Positions 10,661 through 20,738 of a stretch of 64,000 nucleotides of DNA are shown piece after piece (the stretch's first letter is position 1; each line of letters starts with the position of its first letter). The translations under genes were made by a program, and so were the position numbers. The stretch is from Paralithodes platypus. Taxonomy: Eukaryota > Arthropoda > Malacostraca > Decapoda > Lithodidae. The stretch lies in contig CM064572.1 in the NCBI GenBank assembly GCA_032716605.1, positions 41,438,982 to 41,502,981 on the forward strand. The letters run 5' to 3'. A model generated the notes under the pieces. The model saw nothing but the letters and a program-made list of their open reading frames with translations, made no database searches and had not been told where the DNA came from.

Positions 10661-11238
10661 CGCGGCAACCGTCATATGACGGGAGAGAGAATACTGGCCA
10701 TCTGCACGGTGCCTGTCATATGATGGACGCTATTTTTAGGCTATTATGAGTATTATGCCCTTATTTTATTCAGGTTTAACGTATTGGTAAAGGTGAGTTC
10801 TTTCAAGACTGGGATGTCAGAGTTCATACAATACATGCAAGGACACAATAGAGGATATACTGCATATAACACCAACATAATATTTAAGAACAGTTTATTT
10901 ATCTTAAACTCTATGAATATAGACACAAGTAAATACTGAGAACATAAAACCATAAGAATGGATACAATAAGGTAACCAAATCTTCTAGCACGAGCGAGGA
11001 TCTAGATGGAGCTCAGGTATAATATCAGATCCGATTTCCCTTTAAACTTTTTTCCAGTTGCTTATATGATTCAAACGTTTCTACAGAATTAATCAGTGTA
11101 TAGTATGGTTCACAGTTACAGGTATGATCACTTGTCACCGGATGCACTGGTGTATTAGATTATAACAATTTGTAGGCAACTTAAGTGTTTTGAATCAATT
11201 GGTATTTATGTATGAATAACAATGGTAAGATAGCGAAC
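10661..11238. other. AT-rich stretch without recognisable features
   Basis: It contains the start of a TTAA-type sequence with a near-palindromic GTCATATGACGGG motif, repeated as GTCATATGATGG 50 bases later. No coding frame is convincing: the 66-codon minus strand frame at 10753-10953 has no family resemblance. Confidence 0.4.
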
Positions 11239-11645
11239 TTCACAGAGTCATGATCATAGACTCTCCTATCTAACACTTTTAGAAGTTGGCACAGAGTCGT
11301 TACTTTGGACTCTACTATCTAACACTTGTATAGCTTTGTACAGAGCCAGTATGGTGGACTCTAACTGTTAACACTTGTATGGATTGCCTATATAACACTT
11401 ATGGTTTGGTACAGAGTCGTTATTATGGACTCTTAACATTTAACACTTTTATGAATTGTATAGAGTCGTTATTGTGGACTCTAACGTTTAACACTTGTAT
11501 GAATTGCCTATATAACACTTTTGGTTTGGCACAGAGTTGTTATTATGGACTCTTCACATTTAACACTTTTATGAATTTGCATAGAGTCGTTATTGTGGAC
11601 TCTAAATGTTAACACTTGTATGAATTGCCTATATAAAACTTTTAC
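11239..11645. repeat. Tandem repeat with alternating 50- and 70-bp units
   Basis: Seven units share ACAGAGTCGTTATTATGGAC followed by TTAACACTTGTATG. Short and long units alternate, giving a higher-order period near 120 bp. Units have diverged by several substitutions, so the array is not young. Reading frames inside it are by-products of the repeat. Confidence 0.75.
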
Positions 11646-12234
11646 ACTGAGTGAACCGAGGGTGCTTGGTAATATTATCCACTATGATTTCTTTACCCTT
11701 ATCTCTGGCTTATTTCTGTAGATTTTCTAGTATATTCTTATAAGGGGTTGCACTGGGAATAGTAGCTGGTCTCTGGTATCTTGTAGTCTTCTGGGTCTCT
11801 GTGGGCCGTCTAGGTTGGCCTGTCGTGTGAAGTGGTACGTTTACAGATGGACTAATAACTTAGATCTTGAATGAAGTTACACAGTTAGAACTCATACGTT
11901 ATGTGCTTCATCGAACTAACGCGAGTATATCCTATGGTAGTTTTAAGGATTCTCGTCTATTCTGACCTTTAGTCGTTGGTGAAGTGTTGTTCAGGTACTC
12001 TTGTTCTAGGGTCTTAAATCTACTGCCTCTCTTATGACGGATGAGCAATAGATCGGACTAACACGAGAATAGTAATACGGTGTTGGCCAATATTACCATA
12101 ACTCGTCTGTCTCTGACCTTTATAAGTGGTTCAAAACACCTGTTCGTTGTTCGTGACAGTGTACAGATCAACACTGATTCCTCCACAGAACAGTAACTCC
12201 ACCAGGATATGGCAGTACAGTCTAGCTATCCTTC
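11646..12234. other. Degenerate repeat-like DNA, no gene seen
   Basis: Weak internal duplications (for example CTGACCTTTAGTCGTTGG against CTGACCTTTATAAGTGG about 150 bases apart) suggest an older tandem array. No splice-flanked frame is visible. Confidence 0.35.
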
Positions 12235-12600
12235 ACTAGAATTTGAGCTTAGTGTAATGCAGGACTCCGGGATGCCGGAAGTCAAATCATAGGACTTGGG
12301 CACTGTTTAGACTAGTTGGGTAAGTCGGCTCTGGCCGTAATACCGTCCCTAGAATAGAATTAAAGTCTAAGGCAGGGCTTCGGGATGCCGAAAGCCAAGA
12401 TCATAGAGACTCTCTTAGCTCTTTAGACTAGTGGGAATAGTTCGGCTATGGCCGTAGTCCCTATCTAGGATAGAGTTATTGTTTATGCAGAACTTCGGGA
12501 TGCCGAAAGCAAAGTCATAGGTCTTAACCTTGCTTTCTATTAAGGTGGTCGGACATGCCCGTAATACCTCTCTAGAATAGAGTGTTTTGCTTATGCTTCC
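12235..12600. repeat. Three-copy tandem repeat of about 115 bp with a hairpin
   Basis: Each unit holds the small stem CTTCGGGATGCCGAAAG, a spacer, GGCTATGGCCGTA and CTAGAATAGA. Units differ by about 15-20%, yet both short stems keep pairing (CCGG..CCGG in one unit, TTCGG..CCGAA in the others). Confidence 0.7.
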
Positions 12601-12859
12601 AAATCAAAGAGTTTCCAGCAGGTCCAAAGTGAGCTAATGTGTCTGTAATAATTCTCAGACTTACAGAAGTATAGTATCTTGATATTAACATGGTAAAATA
12701 GATGCAGTTAGATGGGGGTGCGGTAGGCTCTAGAACAGCTTATGGGGAAATACTGAAGAAAATACAATTTTCAACAAGCCATATCTCTGTAACAAGTACA
12801 ATGTGGAATTTTGCATATAGAAGATTTTATGTTTAGAATATTTGTTCTTAACCTAATCC

Positions 12860-12892
12860 TGAAGTTTGACACGTCTATTTCGGGACACCCTG
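12860..12892. mobile_element. Solo end of a mariner-like element
   Basis: CGGGACACCCTGTATATATA matches the right end of the mariner-like element at 62723-63507, including the TA-rich flank. The matching left end is not found nearby, so only a relic end remains. Confidence 0.5.
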
Positions 12893-12948
12893 TATATATA
12901 CATATACAGTATATACCGGTATATATATATCAAGGTTGCGTGCCCTAT

Positions 12949-13085
12949 AAAACACTGATGGTGTCCATACAGTGCTTTAGAGTGGGTAAGGGAAAATTGG
13001 GAAGGGAAGTACTGCACTGGGACTAATGTCCGTGGCAGGATTAGGACATGTTAGTTGAGGACAGTTGGGCTAGTAACATAACGGT
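12949..13085. repeat. Dispersed repeat, copy 1
   Basis: The block around CAGTGCTTTAGAGTGGGTAAG through TAATGTCCGTGGCAGGATTA and CTAGTAACATAAC recurs at 22673-22822 with roughly 85% identity. No terminal repeats or coding are visible, and the origin is unknown. Confidence 0.7.
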
Positions 13086-13514
13086 TAAAAGAGAGAGAGA
13101 GATAGAGGGTGGGTGGAGAGATAGGGGGAGGGGGAGGAGGTAGAGATAACAGATACAGACAGGAAAAGGCCCCCAATTAGCATGTTAAATAATGAAGAGA
13201 TAAATATGATGGGTGGCCAAAAATGAGAGCTGGCTTCCTCTCTCTTGATAATTAGTAAAACAGATCCTGTTTCTCCGATTGGGGTGTCTAGTTTACAGTG
13301 ACGGTGAGGATAGGGAGGAGGTGTGAAAACGTGAGAGATTTTAGAGAAGTAGTAATCAGAATACTCAAAGAACAAGCAGACAAAAACTAGAATAAAAAGA
13401 AGAAACTCCCCAAGACATACAGTAGAACATAACTGTAAGAGACAAAACGATACTACAAATGCAAGACAAACGTTATTCATATGCCACCATGAACCCAACT
13501 CGAGTACAGCCAAA

Positions 13515-15329
13515 ATGCTGAAACAAGTTCATAAGGAAACTGATTCAAGTGCTGTCAAAATGCTGGAACCAAAACTCCCAGAAGAAACCAGCCAAGATGA
13601 CACCCCGATCATGGAACCACAACATCAAGAACAAACTCATTCAAGCATTACAAAAAAGTTGGAACTACAAGAACAAGAAGGAACCCACTCAAGAGCTTCC
13701 ATAATGCTGAAACTCCAACATCAAGAAAAATACAGCCCAGATGAAACCTCAAGCCCTGATTCAAGCGTTACCAAAAAGCCGAAACTCCAAGAACGAAAAG
13801 GAGCCATTTCAACCGCTTCCAAGACGCTGAAACTCCAACACCAAGAGCAACAGACCCCCAGCACTGAACCACAACTGCAAGAACAAACCGGCCAAAGTGC
13901 TGCAAAGATACTGAAACAAACATTTCAAGAAGAAACCAGTCCAACCGACACCCAAATCATGGATCCGCAACTGCAAGATCAAACTGACACAAACGAGACC
14001 AAAGAGCTGAACGTACAAGAACAAGAAGAAACTGGCCCAAGCGCTTTCAAGATGCTGAAACCAAAACTCCAAGAAGAGACCAGGCCAGACGACACCAAGA
14101 GCACTGAATCACAACTGAAAAAACAAACTGATTCATGCTCTGCCATAAAGCTAAAACTACAAGTGCAAGAAACAAACAAACTAAACCCTGCCAATATGCT
14201 GAAACCAAAACTCCAAGAAGAGACCAGCCCAGACGACACCCAAATTATGGAGCCACAAATGCAAAAACAAACTGACTCATGTGCCGCCAAAAAGCTGAAA
14301 TTACAAGAACAAGAAGAAAATGGTCAAAATTCTGTGAAAATGCTGGAACTAGAACTCCAAGATAAAATTATTGCAGACGCCGCCCAAGTCAAGGATCCAC
14401 AACTGTCCGAAGAACAGACTATGAAGATGAAACAAACTGCCAAACCCTCCAATTCCAAGCAGAAACACGGCAGTGATCCAGTACTGCCGAAGATTGAGGA
14501 AGGTGAAAAGAATGTCCGTTTTTGTGTTTCTTACATCATCGAGAAGCAGGATATACAGGACAGTGAGCAGCAGACACACAGCAGACATCCAGTGCTGCAG
14601 AAGAGTGAGAAAGGCAGCGAGAGCGCCTGTTTCTGCGTTCATCCCATCATCGAAAAGCAGGATGCAAAGCTCAGCAGAGAACTAAATTGCAGCAGAGATT
14701 CGGGACAACAGCAGATTGAGGAAGGAGGAGAGCAGGGCTGCTGCAGCGTTTATCTGATCATTGAAAAGCAAAAGGCAAAACTAAGAAGCGAGCAGACGCA
14801 TCCGATACTGCTGAAGATTAGGGAAGGTGATACAAATTTCTGCTGCTGCATTTGTTCCACCATCGAGAAGCAGAGGACAGGAATATGCAGAGAGCAGAAA
14901 AACATAGATTCAGAACTGATGATTAAAGTTATAGAGACTGTCTGCTGTTGTGGCCATCCAGTCAAAAAGCAGGAAGGGACACTGAGCAAAGAGCAAATAC
15001 GCAGAGATCCAGAGCAGCAGCAGACTGAACGAAAAGAGATCGTCTGCTGTGACAACTGCATCGAGAAACAGGGGAAACTTCACAAAAAGCTGACACACAG
15101 CGATCCGGAACAGCCTTCAAAGCAGAGCAGAGACCAGAAGTGCCTCAGCAGAGATTCAGAGCAGCTGAAGGAGCAGGAGAAGGAGGATGTCTGCTGTGAC
15201 CACTCCTACCAGAAGCAGAAGAGGGGGAAAGAGAGCAGAGAGAGAGGACCGAGGAGCAGACACAAGCACAGAATGTATGTATCATTAACCCTTTCAAGAC
15301 CCGATCATGCATTTGTTTCTGGCTCTTAA
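13515..15329 (+). CDS. Repeat protein, 604 codons, unknown family
   Basis: This is the largest uninterrupted host-like frame in the window. Residues 1 to about 320 are Gln/Glu/Lys/Thr-rich tandem repeats with the motif ETSPDDTQIMEPQ or variants at about residues 24, 140, 188, 236 and 286 (48-residue spacing where regular), alternating with KLKLQEQE-type segments. They are probably helical and soluble. Residues 330-575 are a second repeat class with spacing near 35, each ending in a Cys cluster and a Lys-Gln motif: FCVSYIIEKQ, FCVHPIIEKQ, CCSVYLIIEKQ, CCCICSTIEKQ, CCCGHPVKKQ, CCDNCIEKQ, CCDHSYQKQ. A basic tail RGPRSRHKHR follows. The frame is open about 165 bases upstream of the first Met, to a stop near 13342, and contains no earlier ATG. 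The last 14 codons enter a TTAA-flanked mobile element, so the natural exon probably ends at the donor GTATGT at 15275. I recognise no family, and a lineage-specific gene is the best guess. Codon bias is weak, so a fortuitously open repeat cannot be excluded. Confidence 0.6.
   Translation: MLKQVHKETDSSAVKMLEPKLPEETSQDDTPIMEPQHQEQTHSSITKKLELQEQEGTHSRASIMLKLQHQEKYSPDETSSPDSSVTKKPKLQERKGAISTASKTLKLQHQEQQTPSTEPQLQEQTGQSAAKILKQTFQEETSPTDTQIMDPQLQDQTDTNETKELNVQEQEETGPSAFKMLKPKLQEETRPDDTKSTESQLKKQTDSCSAIKLKLQVQETNKLNPANMLKPKLQEETSPDDTQIMEPQMQKQTDSCAAKKLKLQEQEENGQNSVKMLELELQDKIIADAAQVKDPQLSEEQTMKMKQTAKPSNSKQKHGSDPVLPKIEEGEKNVRFCVSYIIEKQDIQDSEQQTHSRHPVLQKSEKGSESACFCVHPIIEKQDAKLSRELNCSRDSGQQQIEEGGEQGCCSVYLIIEKQKAKLRSEQTHPILLKIREGDTNFCCCICSTIEKQRTGICREQKNIDSELMIKVIETVCCCGHPVKKQEGTLSKEQIRRDPEQQQTERKEIVCCDNCIEKQGKLHKKLTHSDPEQPSKQSRDQKCLSRDSEQLKEQEKEDVCCDHSYQKQKRGKESRERGPRSRHKHRMYVSLTLSRPDHAFVSGS
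15275..15280 (+). other. Candidate splice donor GTATGT
   Basis: AGAAT|GTATGT lies ten bases before the TTAA at which a mobile element begins. Splicing here would leave phase 2. The acceptor at 21611-21612 supplies one base (A) and then ATG, so the two reading frames would fuse in frame. Confidence 0.35.
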
Positions 15330-16087
15330 GGGGAGACTGACCGTTTGTTTGGTCTATTAATTAATGTATTCATAAATTTGTTTAGTTTCTTCCCTAGACC
15401 TCCATCAAGCTTAGAAAAACATCCCCTAGATAAATTTGTACATTTTTCGGTAGAAAAATTTCCCGGCCGAAGGCCGGTTCCTCTTAAAATTGCAGGCTCG
15501 CTTTCGCTCGCCAGGAAACAATCGACACCTAAATGGCACGAAAGGTCTTAAAATTTACAATGAAATGGGGTAAAAGGTGTTAAAATTGCCAAACTAATGG
15601 ACCGAACGTCTTATAATCTCAAAACTAGTTGGGCTAAACATTATGGAGAAGGGGGTCCAGAAAACGGTCTGCCTCCCCTTTATAAACTATTTTATTCAGA
15701 TTAGGAAAGGTATGTGGAAGTAAGCGGGTTAACTGAGACAGACTTTACCCTTATAAATTCCACAACTCCTGCCTTAACTGTATAACTGGCTATTATTAGA
15801 CGATTTTATTCAGATTAAGAAGGGTATATGGAAATTAAAGGGTTCTTTACCCTTATTAGTAGCACAAATTCTTCCTAAACTGTGTAAAATCGTTTAATGT
15901 ATTGTATGTATGTATATACACAGGCTCATACCCCATATCTGGGGGTGGCCGACTCGAGACAAACCCCGACCAGGGACAACACAACACAGCATTAAAAACA
16001 AAATATATATTCACACACATCTAGGTCGTCAAAACCGCCTAATGATAGCCAGAATAAACTAAACATGCGTTGTATCCTTCAAAAGGG
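15289..16087. mobile_element. MITE-C type TTAA element containing a nested MITE-B
   Basis: TTAA at 15285-15288 and 16088-16091. The left end CCCTTTCAAGACCCGATCA and the reverse complement of the right end CCCTTTTGAAGGATACAAC are imperfect inverted repeats. Internal motifs ATTTTATTCAGATTA and the terminal AGCCAGAATAAA are shared with the copies at 59100-59292 and 59668-59869. A MITE-B (15330-15680) sits inside at another TTAA. A 70-bp block starting near GTATGTATGTATATACACAGG recurs just outside at 16222. Confidence 0.6.
15330..15680 (+). mobile_element. MITE-B copy 1
   Basis: Starts GGGGAGACTGACCGTTTG after TTAA (15326-15329) and ends in GGTCTGCCTCCCC. The family body comprises the hairpin around TTTTTCGGTAGAAAAA, the palindrome CCGGCCGAAGGCCGG, the CGCTCGCCAGG block and the AACTAATGGACCGAACG block. 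It is non-coding and presumably moved by a piggyBac-like transposase, judging from the TTAA target. Confidence 0.85.
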
Positions 16088-16528
16088 TTAAACAGCTGGG
16101 CTCTACCCTAACCGTTTTATTCGCTCAAGTATTGAATTTAGTATATTGTCACACTCTATGGGAAACCACAGCAAAAAACAAACTAAGGGAGAGTTATTTT
16201 ACTTTATATTTCTTTATTATTGGATGAATGTATGTATGTATATACTCAGGCACATACCTCATAGCTGGGGGTGGCCAACTCGAGACAGAGCCCTAACAGA
16301 AACATTTAAAGTTCCCATTCCTAGGGTCCGGGACCACTTTCGCGTTCCCTCCCCTCTTTCTCTGTCTCGTCTAGCAGGCGAATTGTACAACGGGAGGAAG
16401 ATTCCTAGCCTCCCGCCTCCGAAGTAGGAACAGTATTACAGGAAAGGAGACACAAAAATGGCTAAAGTTGGGTAGAGGAAGCCAAACCTCACTCTGGACA
16501 GGACCTGACCTCACCATTACTATATATG

Positions 16529-16564
<36 letters not shown>

Positions 16565-16832
16565 ATAAATATATTCTTAGTTTGCTCCCTAGACCTTTAT
16601 CAAGCTTAAAAATACACCTCTAAGACTCCCATTGTGTGGGGAGATTGTAGGTACTAATCGAGCAGGGCAACACCCAGCGCAGGACACATAGGCATATGAT
16701 AAGGACTTGCTGGAATTCCTTTGTAATTTGTGTGGCTTTCCTCACTGTTTCTATTTGTGTCTCATCAACACAGAGAGTAATTCATCTAACTCGCACAAAC
16801 ATCTCCACCTCCTATTCATTTCACTACTCTTA
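16088..16832. other. Non-coding stretch with TA microsatellite
   Basis: Contains the second copy of the 70-bp block with CATACCTCATAGCTGGGGG (16222-16290; first copy 15896-15970), a (TA)n run at 16525-16562, and an AGACCTTTATCAAGCTT fragment of MITE-B at about 16580. No convincing exon is seen; the 93-codon frame at 16146-16427 lacks splice context and composition. Confidence 0.45.
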
Positions 16833-17176
16833 GGGGAGACAGACCGTTTGTTTGGTCTATTAATTCATTTATTCATATATTTTTTTAGTTTCCTCCCTAG
16901 ACCTCCATCAAGCTTAGAAAAACATCCCCTAGAACCCCCTTCAAGATAAATTTGTACATTTTTCGGTAGAGAATTTTCCGGCCGAAATTGCAGGCTCGCT
17001 ATCGCTCGCCAGCAAATAATTGATACCTAAATGGCACGAAAGGTCTTAAAATTGACAACAAAATGGTGCGAAAGGTGTTAAAATCGCCAAACTAATGGGC
17101 CGAACGTCATATAATTTCAAAACTAGTGGGGCTAAACATTAGGGAGAAGGGGGTCCAGAAAAACGGTCTTCCTCCC
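16833..17176 (+). mobile_element. MITE-B copy 2
   Basis: Runs from GGGGAGACAGACCGTTTG to GGTCTTCCTCCC. An internal deletion has removed most of the CCGGCCGAAGGCCGG palindrome. It directly abuts a left-truncated MITE-A, so one element probably inserted into or recombined with the other. Confidence 0.82.
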
Positions 17177-17569
17177 ATGTGCAATTTTGGAGCAATAATG
17201 GCTCTGAGAGAAAGACGAGCGGGTGGAGGAACGTAGGTTGGCTCATGACCGCTCGGCACGGTTCCCGCGCGACTACTGACGTTTACTCCACACACACCCA
17301 CACTCACTGCCTCGCTACACAGAGAATTATGTAAGGAAATTACCGTATTTTAGGGATTTTGCACGATCGTTGCAAGAGAACGCGTGGTCGTAGAAGGATA
17401 GTTCTGGTGTAATTGGAAAGCTCAATCTACGCCCTTTCAGAAATACATAATTGTATTACGCTCTGGCTCTTGTTTATGCATGAAAAAGAGCACGGAAACA
17501 AGGTTGTTTAGGGTAAAACCACCCGTTTGGCGGGTAGTAGAAGTTACTGACGGGCCCGCTCGTAAGGCG
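17177..17569 (+). mobile_element. MITE-A copy 1, left-truncated
   Basis: Matches 19830-20220 and 26125-26534 (GGCTCTGAGAG, CTCATGACCGCTCG, TTTTGCACGATCGTTGCAAG, GAAAAAGAGCACGGAAACA). Right end GCCCGCTCGTAAGGCG is followed by TTAA at 17570-17573. The left terminus is missing. Confidence 0.75.
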
Positions 17570-17649
17570 TTAATGTTGGCTCTCTATCACTGGGGAGGGG
17601 GGAGGGTGTAACTTGTTATTGACAGTTTTGCCTTTTGTATCCTTCACAC

Positions 17650-18010
17650 GAATAGAACAAAAATCTAGATGAATGTGTACATATTTTGGTAGAAAAATAT
17701 GCTGGCCTTTTTACTAAATAACAGGATCGCAATCACTAAATAACAGGATCGCAATCACTAAATAACAGGATCGCAATCACTAAATAACAGGATTGCAATC
17801 ACTAAGTAACAGGATCGCAATCACTAAATAACAGGATTGCAATCACTCGCCAGGAAAACATCGATACTTAAATGGCCTGAGAGGCCTAAATATCGACAGA
17901 AATGGGGCGGAGAGTCTTAAAATCGCCAAACGAATGGGGCGAACGTCTAAAAATCTCAAAACAAATCATGTTTAACATAATGGAGAAGGGTGTCCATAAA
18001 AAACACCCCT
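17650..18010 (+). mobile_element. MITE-B copy 3, diverged, with internal 22-bp tandem expansion
   Basis: Diverged family blocks (TACATATTTTGGTAGAAAAA, CTCGCCAGGAAAACATCGAT, AATGGGGCGAACGTC, GGAGAAGGGTGTCC) flank six tandem copies of a 22-bp unit. Confidence 0.7.
17713..17844. repeat. Six-copy 22-bp minisatellite inside MITE-B
   Basis: Unit ACTAAATAACAGGATCGCAA plus TC, six times with only isolated substitutions. The last unit runs straight into ACTCGCCAGG, the MITE-B segment that normally follows GGCTCGCTATCG, so the unit grew out of the element. Confidence 0.9.
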
Positions 18011-18029
18011 TAAGTTAAATTCTACCCTT

Positions 18030-18254
18030 AAGTAGAGTTTTCTCTCAAAAGGCTCAGTCTGTTAAATTGAACTATACACTATCATAATTATAAATTGTAA
18101 ACTAATGTATTTGGCTAAGTAAATGTTATAGAGTTTTCTCTCAAAAAGGGTCAGCCAATTAGATTAAACTATGTACAGTTGGCCACATAAGTTCTGTTCC
18201 TCTCCGTGATCTAATACATAGATATATAATGCACATGATTAACATCCAAGTGTA
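18030..18254. repeat. Direct duplication and dispersed block
   Basis: TAGAGTTTTCTCTCAAAAGG with about 45 bases of context occurs at 18033 and 18130. The following ACATAAGTTCTGTTCCTC block recurs at 40955. No gene seen. Confidence 0.5.
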
Positions 18255-19202
18255 GTTTAGACATTCTATCCATTTCTCCTTTCTCAGAAATTTCCATCTT
18301 AGGAGATTTTAACGTTCACCACCGCCAATGGCTCTCCTCTCACACTACTGACCAACCTGGTGAACAAGCCTACGTCTTTTCTATCCTAAATGACCTAGAT
18401 CAGTTAGTTCAGCAACCCACCCGTATGCCGGATCGCCTCGGAGATCGGCCCTACATTCTTGACTTGTTTCTAACTTCTAACCCTTCTTCTTATACTGTCG
18501 ATCTTTTCTTTCCTTTGGGCACCTCCGACCGTAAACTTATCTCGGTGACCTGTCCTATCTCTCCAGTACAGCCACCCAATCCTCCTAGCTGGCGGCGCTT
18601 GTGGCACTTTGGCGCTGCCGACTGGGAGGCTCTCCGGCAGTACTTCTTTGATTTCCCATTGAATGATTTCTGCTTTCGTGGCCGGGGACCCTCGGAGAGT
18701 GCTGAACGCATTATCCAGGTAATCCTATCGGGCATGGAAGCATACATTCCATTCTCTTTCTCTCAGACTAATGCAAACAAATCTTGGTTTACTCACGCCT
18801 GTTCTACTGCTGTCCGCAATAAGGAGGAAGCATTCAAAGGGTACCGATGCCTTAAAACTCAAGACTCTCATTCTTCCTATGTTTCTGGCCGGAATCAAGC
18901 CAAATCTGTTCTTCGACTTGCCAAACACTCTTTCATCAATAATAAATACACTGAACTATCCAACTCTAGCTCTTCCCAAGCTTTCTAGCATCTAGCCAAA
19001 TACCTCTCCAACAATTTCTCTTCCTCATCTTTCCCTCCCCTTTCCCACTCTGATGGCACAACGATCACTTCTACCTCTGACAAAGCTAAACTCTTTGCTC
19101 AAACTTTTGCTAGAAACTCTACCTTGGATGATTCCGGTGCTATTCCTCCCTCTCCACCACCCGCTCTCCTACTTATGCCTAATATCCTAATCTCTTCTAA
19201 AG
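18255..19202 (+). pseudogene. Jockey-like LINE endonuclease C-terminus and EN-RT linker
   Basis: Frame from about 18255 reads [17 protein letters not shown] (catalytic Asp/Asn of APE-type endonuclease), then [13 protein letters not shown] and [10 protein letters not shown]. The catalytic His of the SDH motif is Arg here, which should inactivate cleavage. The linker continues with [19 protein letters not shown] and [21 protein letters not shown] stop at 18986 and the insertion at 19203 end the frame. Confidence 0.82.
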
Positions 19203-19393
19203 GGTTCCATGTCATCTCAACCAGTAGACCATTTCAACCAGTAGCTCTCAACCAGTGCCAAATTAACCCAGATCAACCAAACCAGTGCCAAAATATAGTA
19301 CTAACCTAACCTAACCTAACCGTATTGGTTGATTTGGTACTGGTTGAGAGCTACTGGTTGAAATGGTCTACTGGTTGAGTTGACCGGTCACCC
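19203..19393. mobile_element. 191-bp foldback element with telomere-like core, copy 1
   Basis: Arms of about 70 bp repeat in inverted orientation (CTCAACCAGTAGACCATTTC on the left, its complement on the right). The loop is CTAACCTAACCTAACCTAAC. TTCTAAAG is present on both sides (19195-19202 and 19394-19401), and the uninterrupted paralogue at about 55240 has this site once, giving an 8-bp duplication. That size fits hAT or P superfamilies, but the TIR starts GGGT/GGTT and I cannot assign it. Confidence 0.85.
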
Positions 19394-20738
19394 TTCTAAA
19401 GATGTACTTTCTACCCTCTCTGGGCTTAATACTAAGAAGGCGTACGGTCCGGACGGTGATCCTCCTGTTGTACTCAAAATCTGTGCTTCCGTGCTGACTC
19501 CCTGCTTAGGCAAACTCTTTCGTCTCTGTCTATCTTCTAACGTCTTCCCTTCTTGCTGGAAGTTTGCTCTCATTCAACCTGTCCCAAAGAAGGGTGACCG
19601 CTCTCAACCCTCCAACTATCGTCCAATTACTCTCATCTCTTGTATTTCTGAAGTTTTTGAAACTATTCTTGCTTCCAAATTTCTTAAGCATTTCTCTTCT
19701 CATAATCTGCTCTCAGACTGCCAGTATAGCCTCCTTAACCCTTAACTGGAGGTGCCTGCCTATAGTCGAGTGAAATAAATGTGGCCTATGTGGCGGGGCC
19801 CGGCTATAGTCGCATGCAATTTTGAACACGTAATGTGCTCTGAGAGAAAGCGGAGTGGTGGGAGAAGCGTAGGTTGCCTCATGACCGCTCGCCATGGTGG
19901 CCGTGGAGCTACTGAGATGTACTCCACCCTACTCCACCCTCCATCACTCGCTACACACGTAATTATGTAACGAAATGACCGTATTTTATCGATTTTGCCC
20001 TTCGGTTGCACGATCGTTGCAAGACAACCAGTGATCGTAGAAGGATGGTTCAGGTGTCATTGGAAAACCCAATTAACGCTCTTTCAGGGATACATAAGTA
20101 TATTACGCTCTGGCTCTTGTTTATGCATGAAAAAGAGCACGGAAACAAGGCCATTTATGGTAATAAAAAAAAAACGCTGGGCGGTACATAAAAAGTTACC
20201 GCCTAGCCGCTCTTAGGGTGTTAAGGGTCGCTCTACTGGTGATCTTCTTTCATATCTTACTAACTCTTGGTCATCCTCTTTTCGGGACTTCGGTGAGACT
20301 TTTTCTATTGCACTAGACATATCGAAAGCCTTCGATAGAGTCTGGCACAAATCTTTAATTTCTAAAATACCCTCTTTCAGTTTCTATCCCTCCTTCTGTG
20401 CCTTTGTCTCTAATTTAAATTCCAGCCGTTCCATAGCTGCGGTTGTGGACGGCCATCGCTCACTTTCTCACCCTGTCAACTCCGGTGTTCCTCAGGGCTC
20501 TGTCCTATCTCCTATTAGCTTTCTAATTTTCATAAATGATCTTCTCAACTGTACCTTAAGTCCCATCCATTCTTACACAGACGACTCAACCATACACTAC
20601 TCAATTAGTTTTTCAGAATGCCCCAGCCAGCAATCCCTCAATGACAAACGTAATGAAGCCATAGAACATTTAAATTCTGATCTAATTACTATCTCCAATT
20701 GGGGCAGAGAAAACCTTGTTACCTTTAATGCTTCCTAA
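19394..20738 (+). pseudogene. Jockey-like LINE reverse transcriptase palm (split by MITE-A)
   Basis: 19394-19738 encodes NTKKAYGPDGDPPVVLK and SQPSNYRPITLISCISE. After the insertion, 20225-20738 encodes GRSTGDLLSYLTNSW, ALDISKAFDRVWH, NSGVPQGSVLSPISFLIFIN and SYTDDSTIHYS. The catalytic box is YTDD rather than the usual YADD/FADD but keeps both Asp residues. A stop follows VTFNAS at 20738. Confidence 0.85.
19739..20220 (+). mobile_element. MITE-A copy 2 with TTAA duplication
   Basis: TTAA at 19735-19738 and 20221-20224. The empty site is seen in the paralogous LINE at about 63820 (CTTCCTTAAGGGTCGC). Left end CCCTTAACTGGAGG, right end (complement) CACCCTAAGAGCGG. Short overlapping frames inside (19995-20216) recur in copy 3 but only because the DNA is conserved. 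Confidence 0.9.

Noticed and set aside
13809..15098. Minus strand Cys/Leu/Ser-rich frames inside the 604-codon frame
   Set aside because: Antisense shadows of the repeat protein's Gln/Lys-rich codons; no independent signal.
19995..20216. Short frames shared between MITE-A copies (also 26310-26519)
   Set aside because: Sequence conservation of the element as a whole; both copies have differing ends and the element in 51539-52018 breaks the frame.
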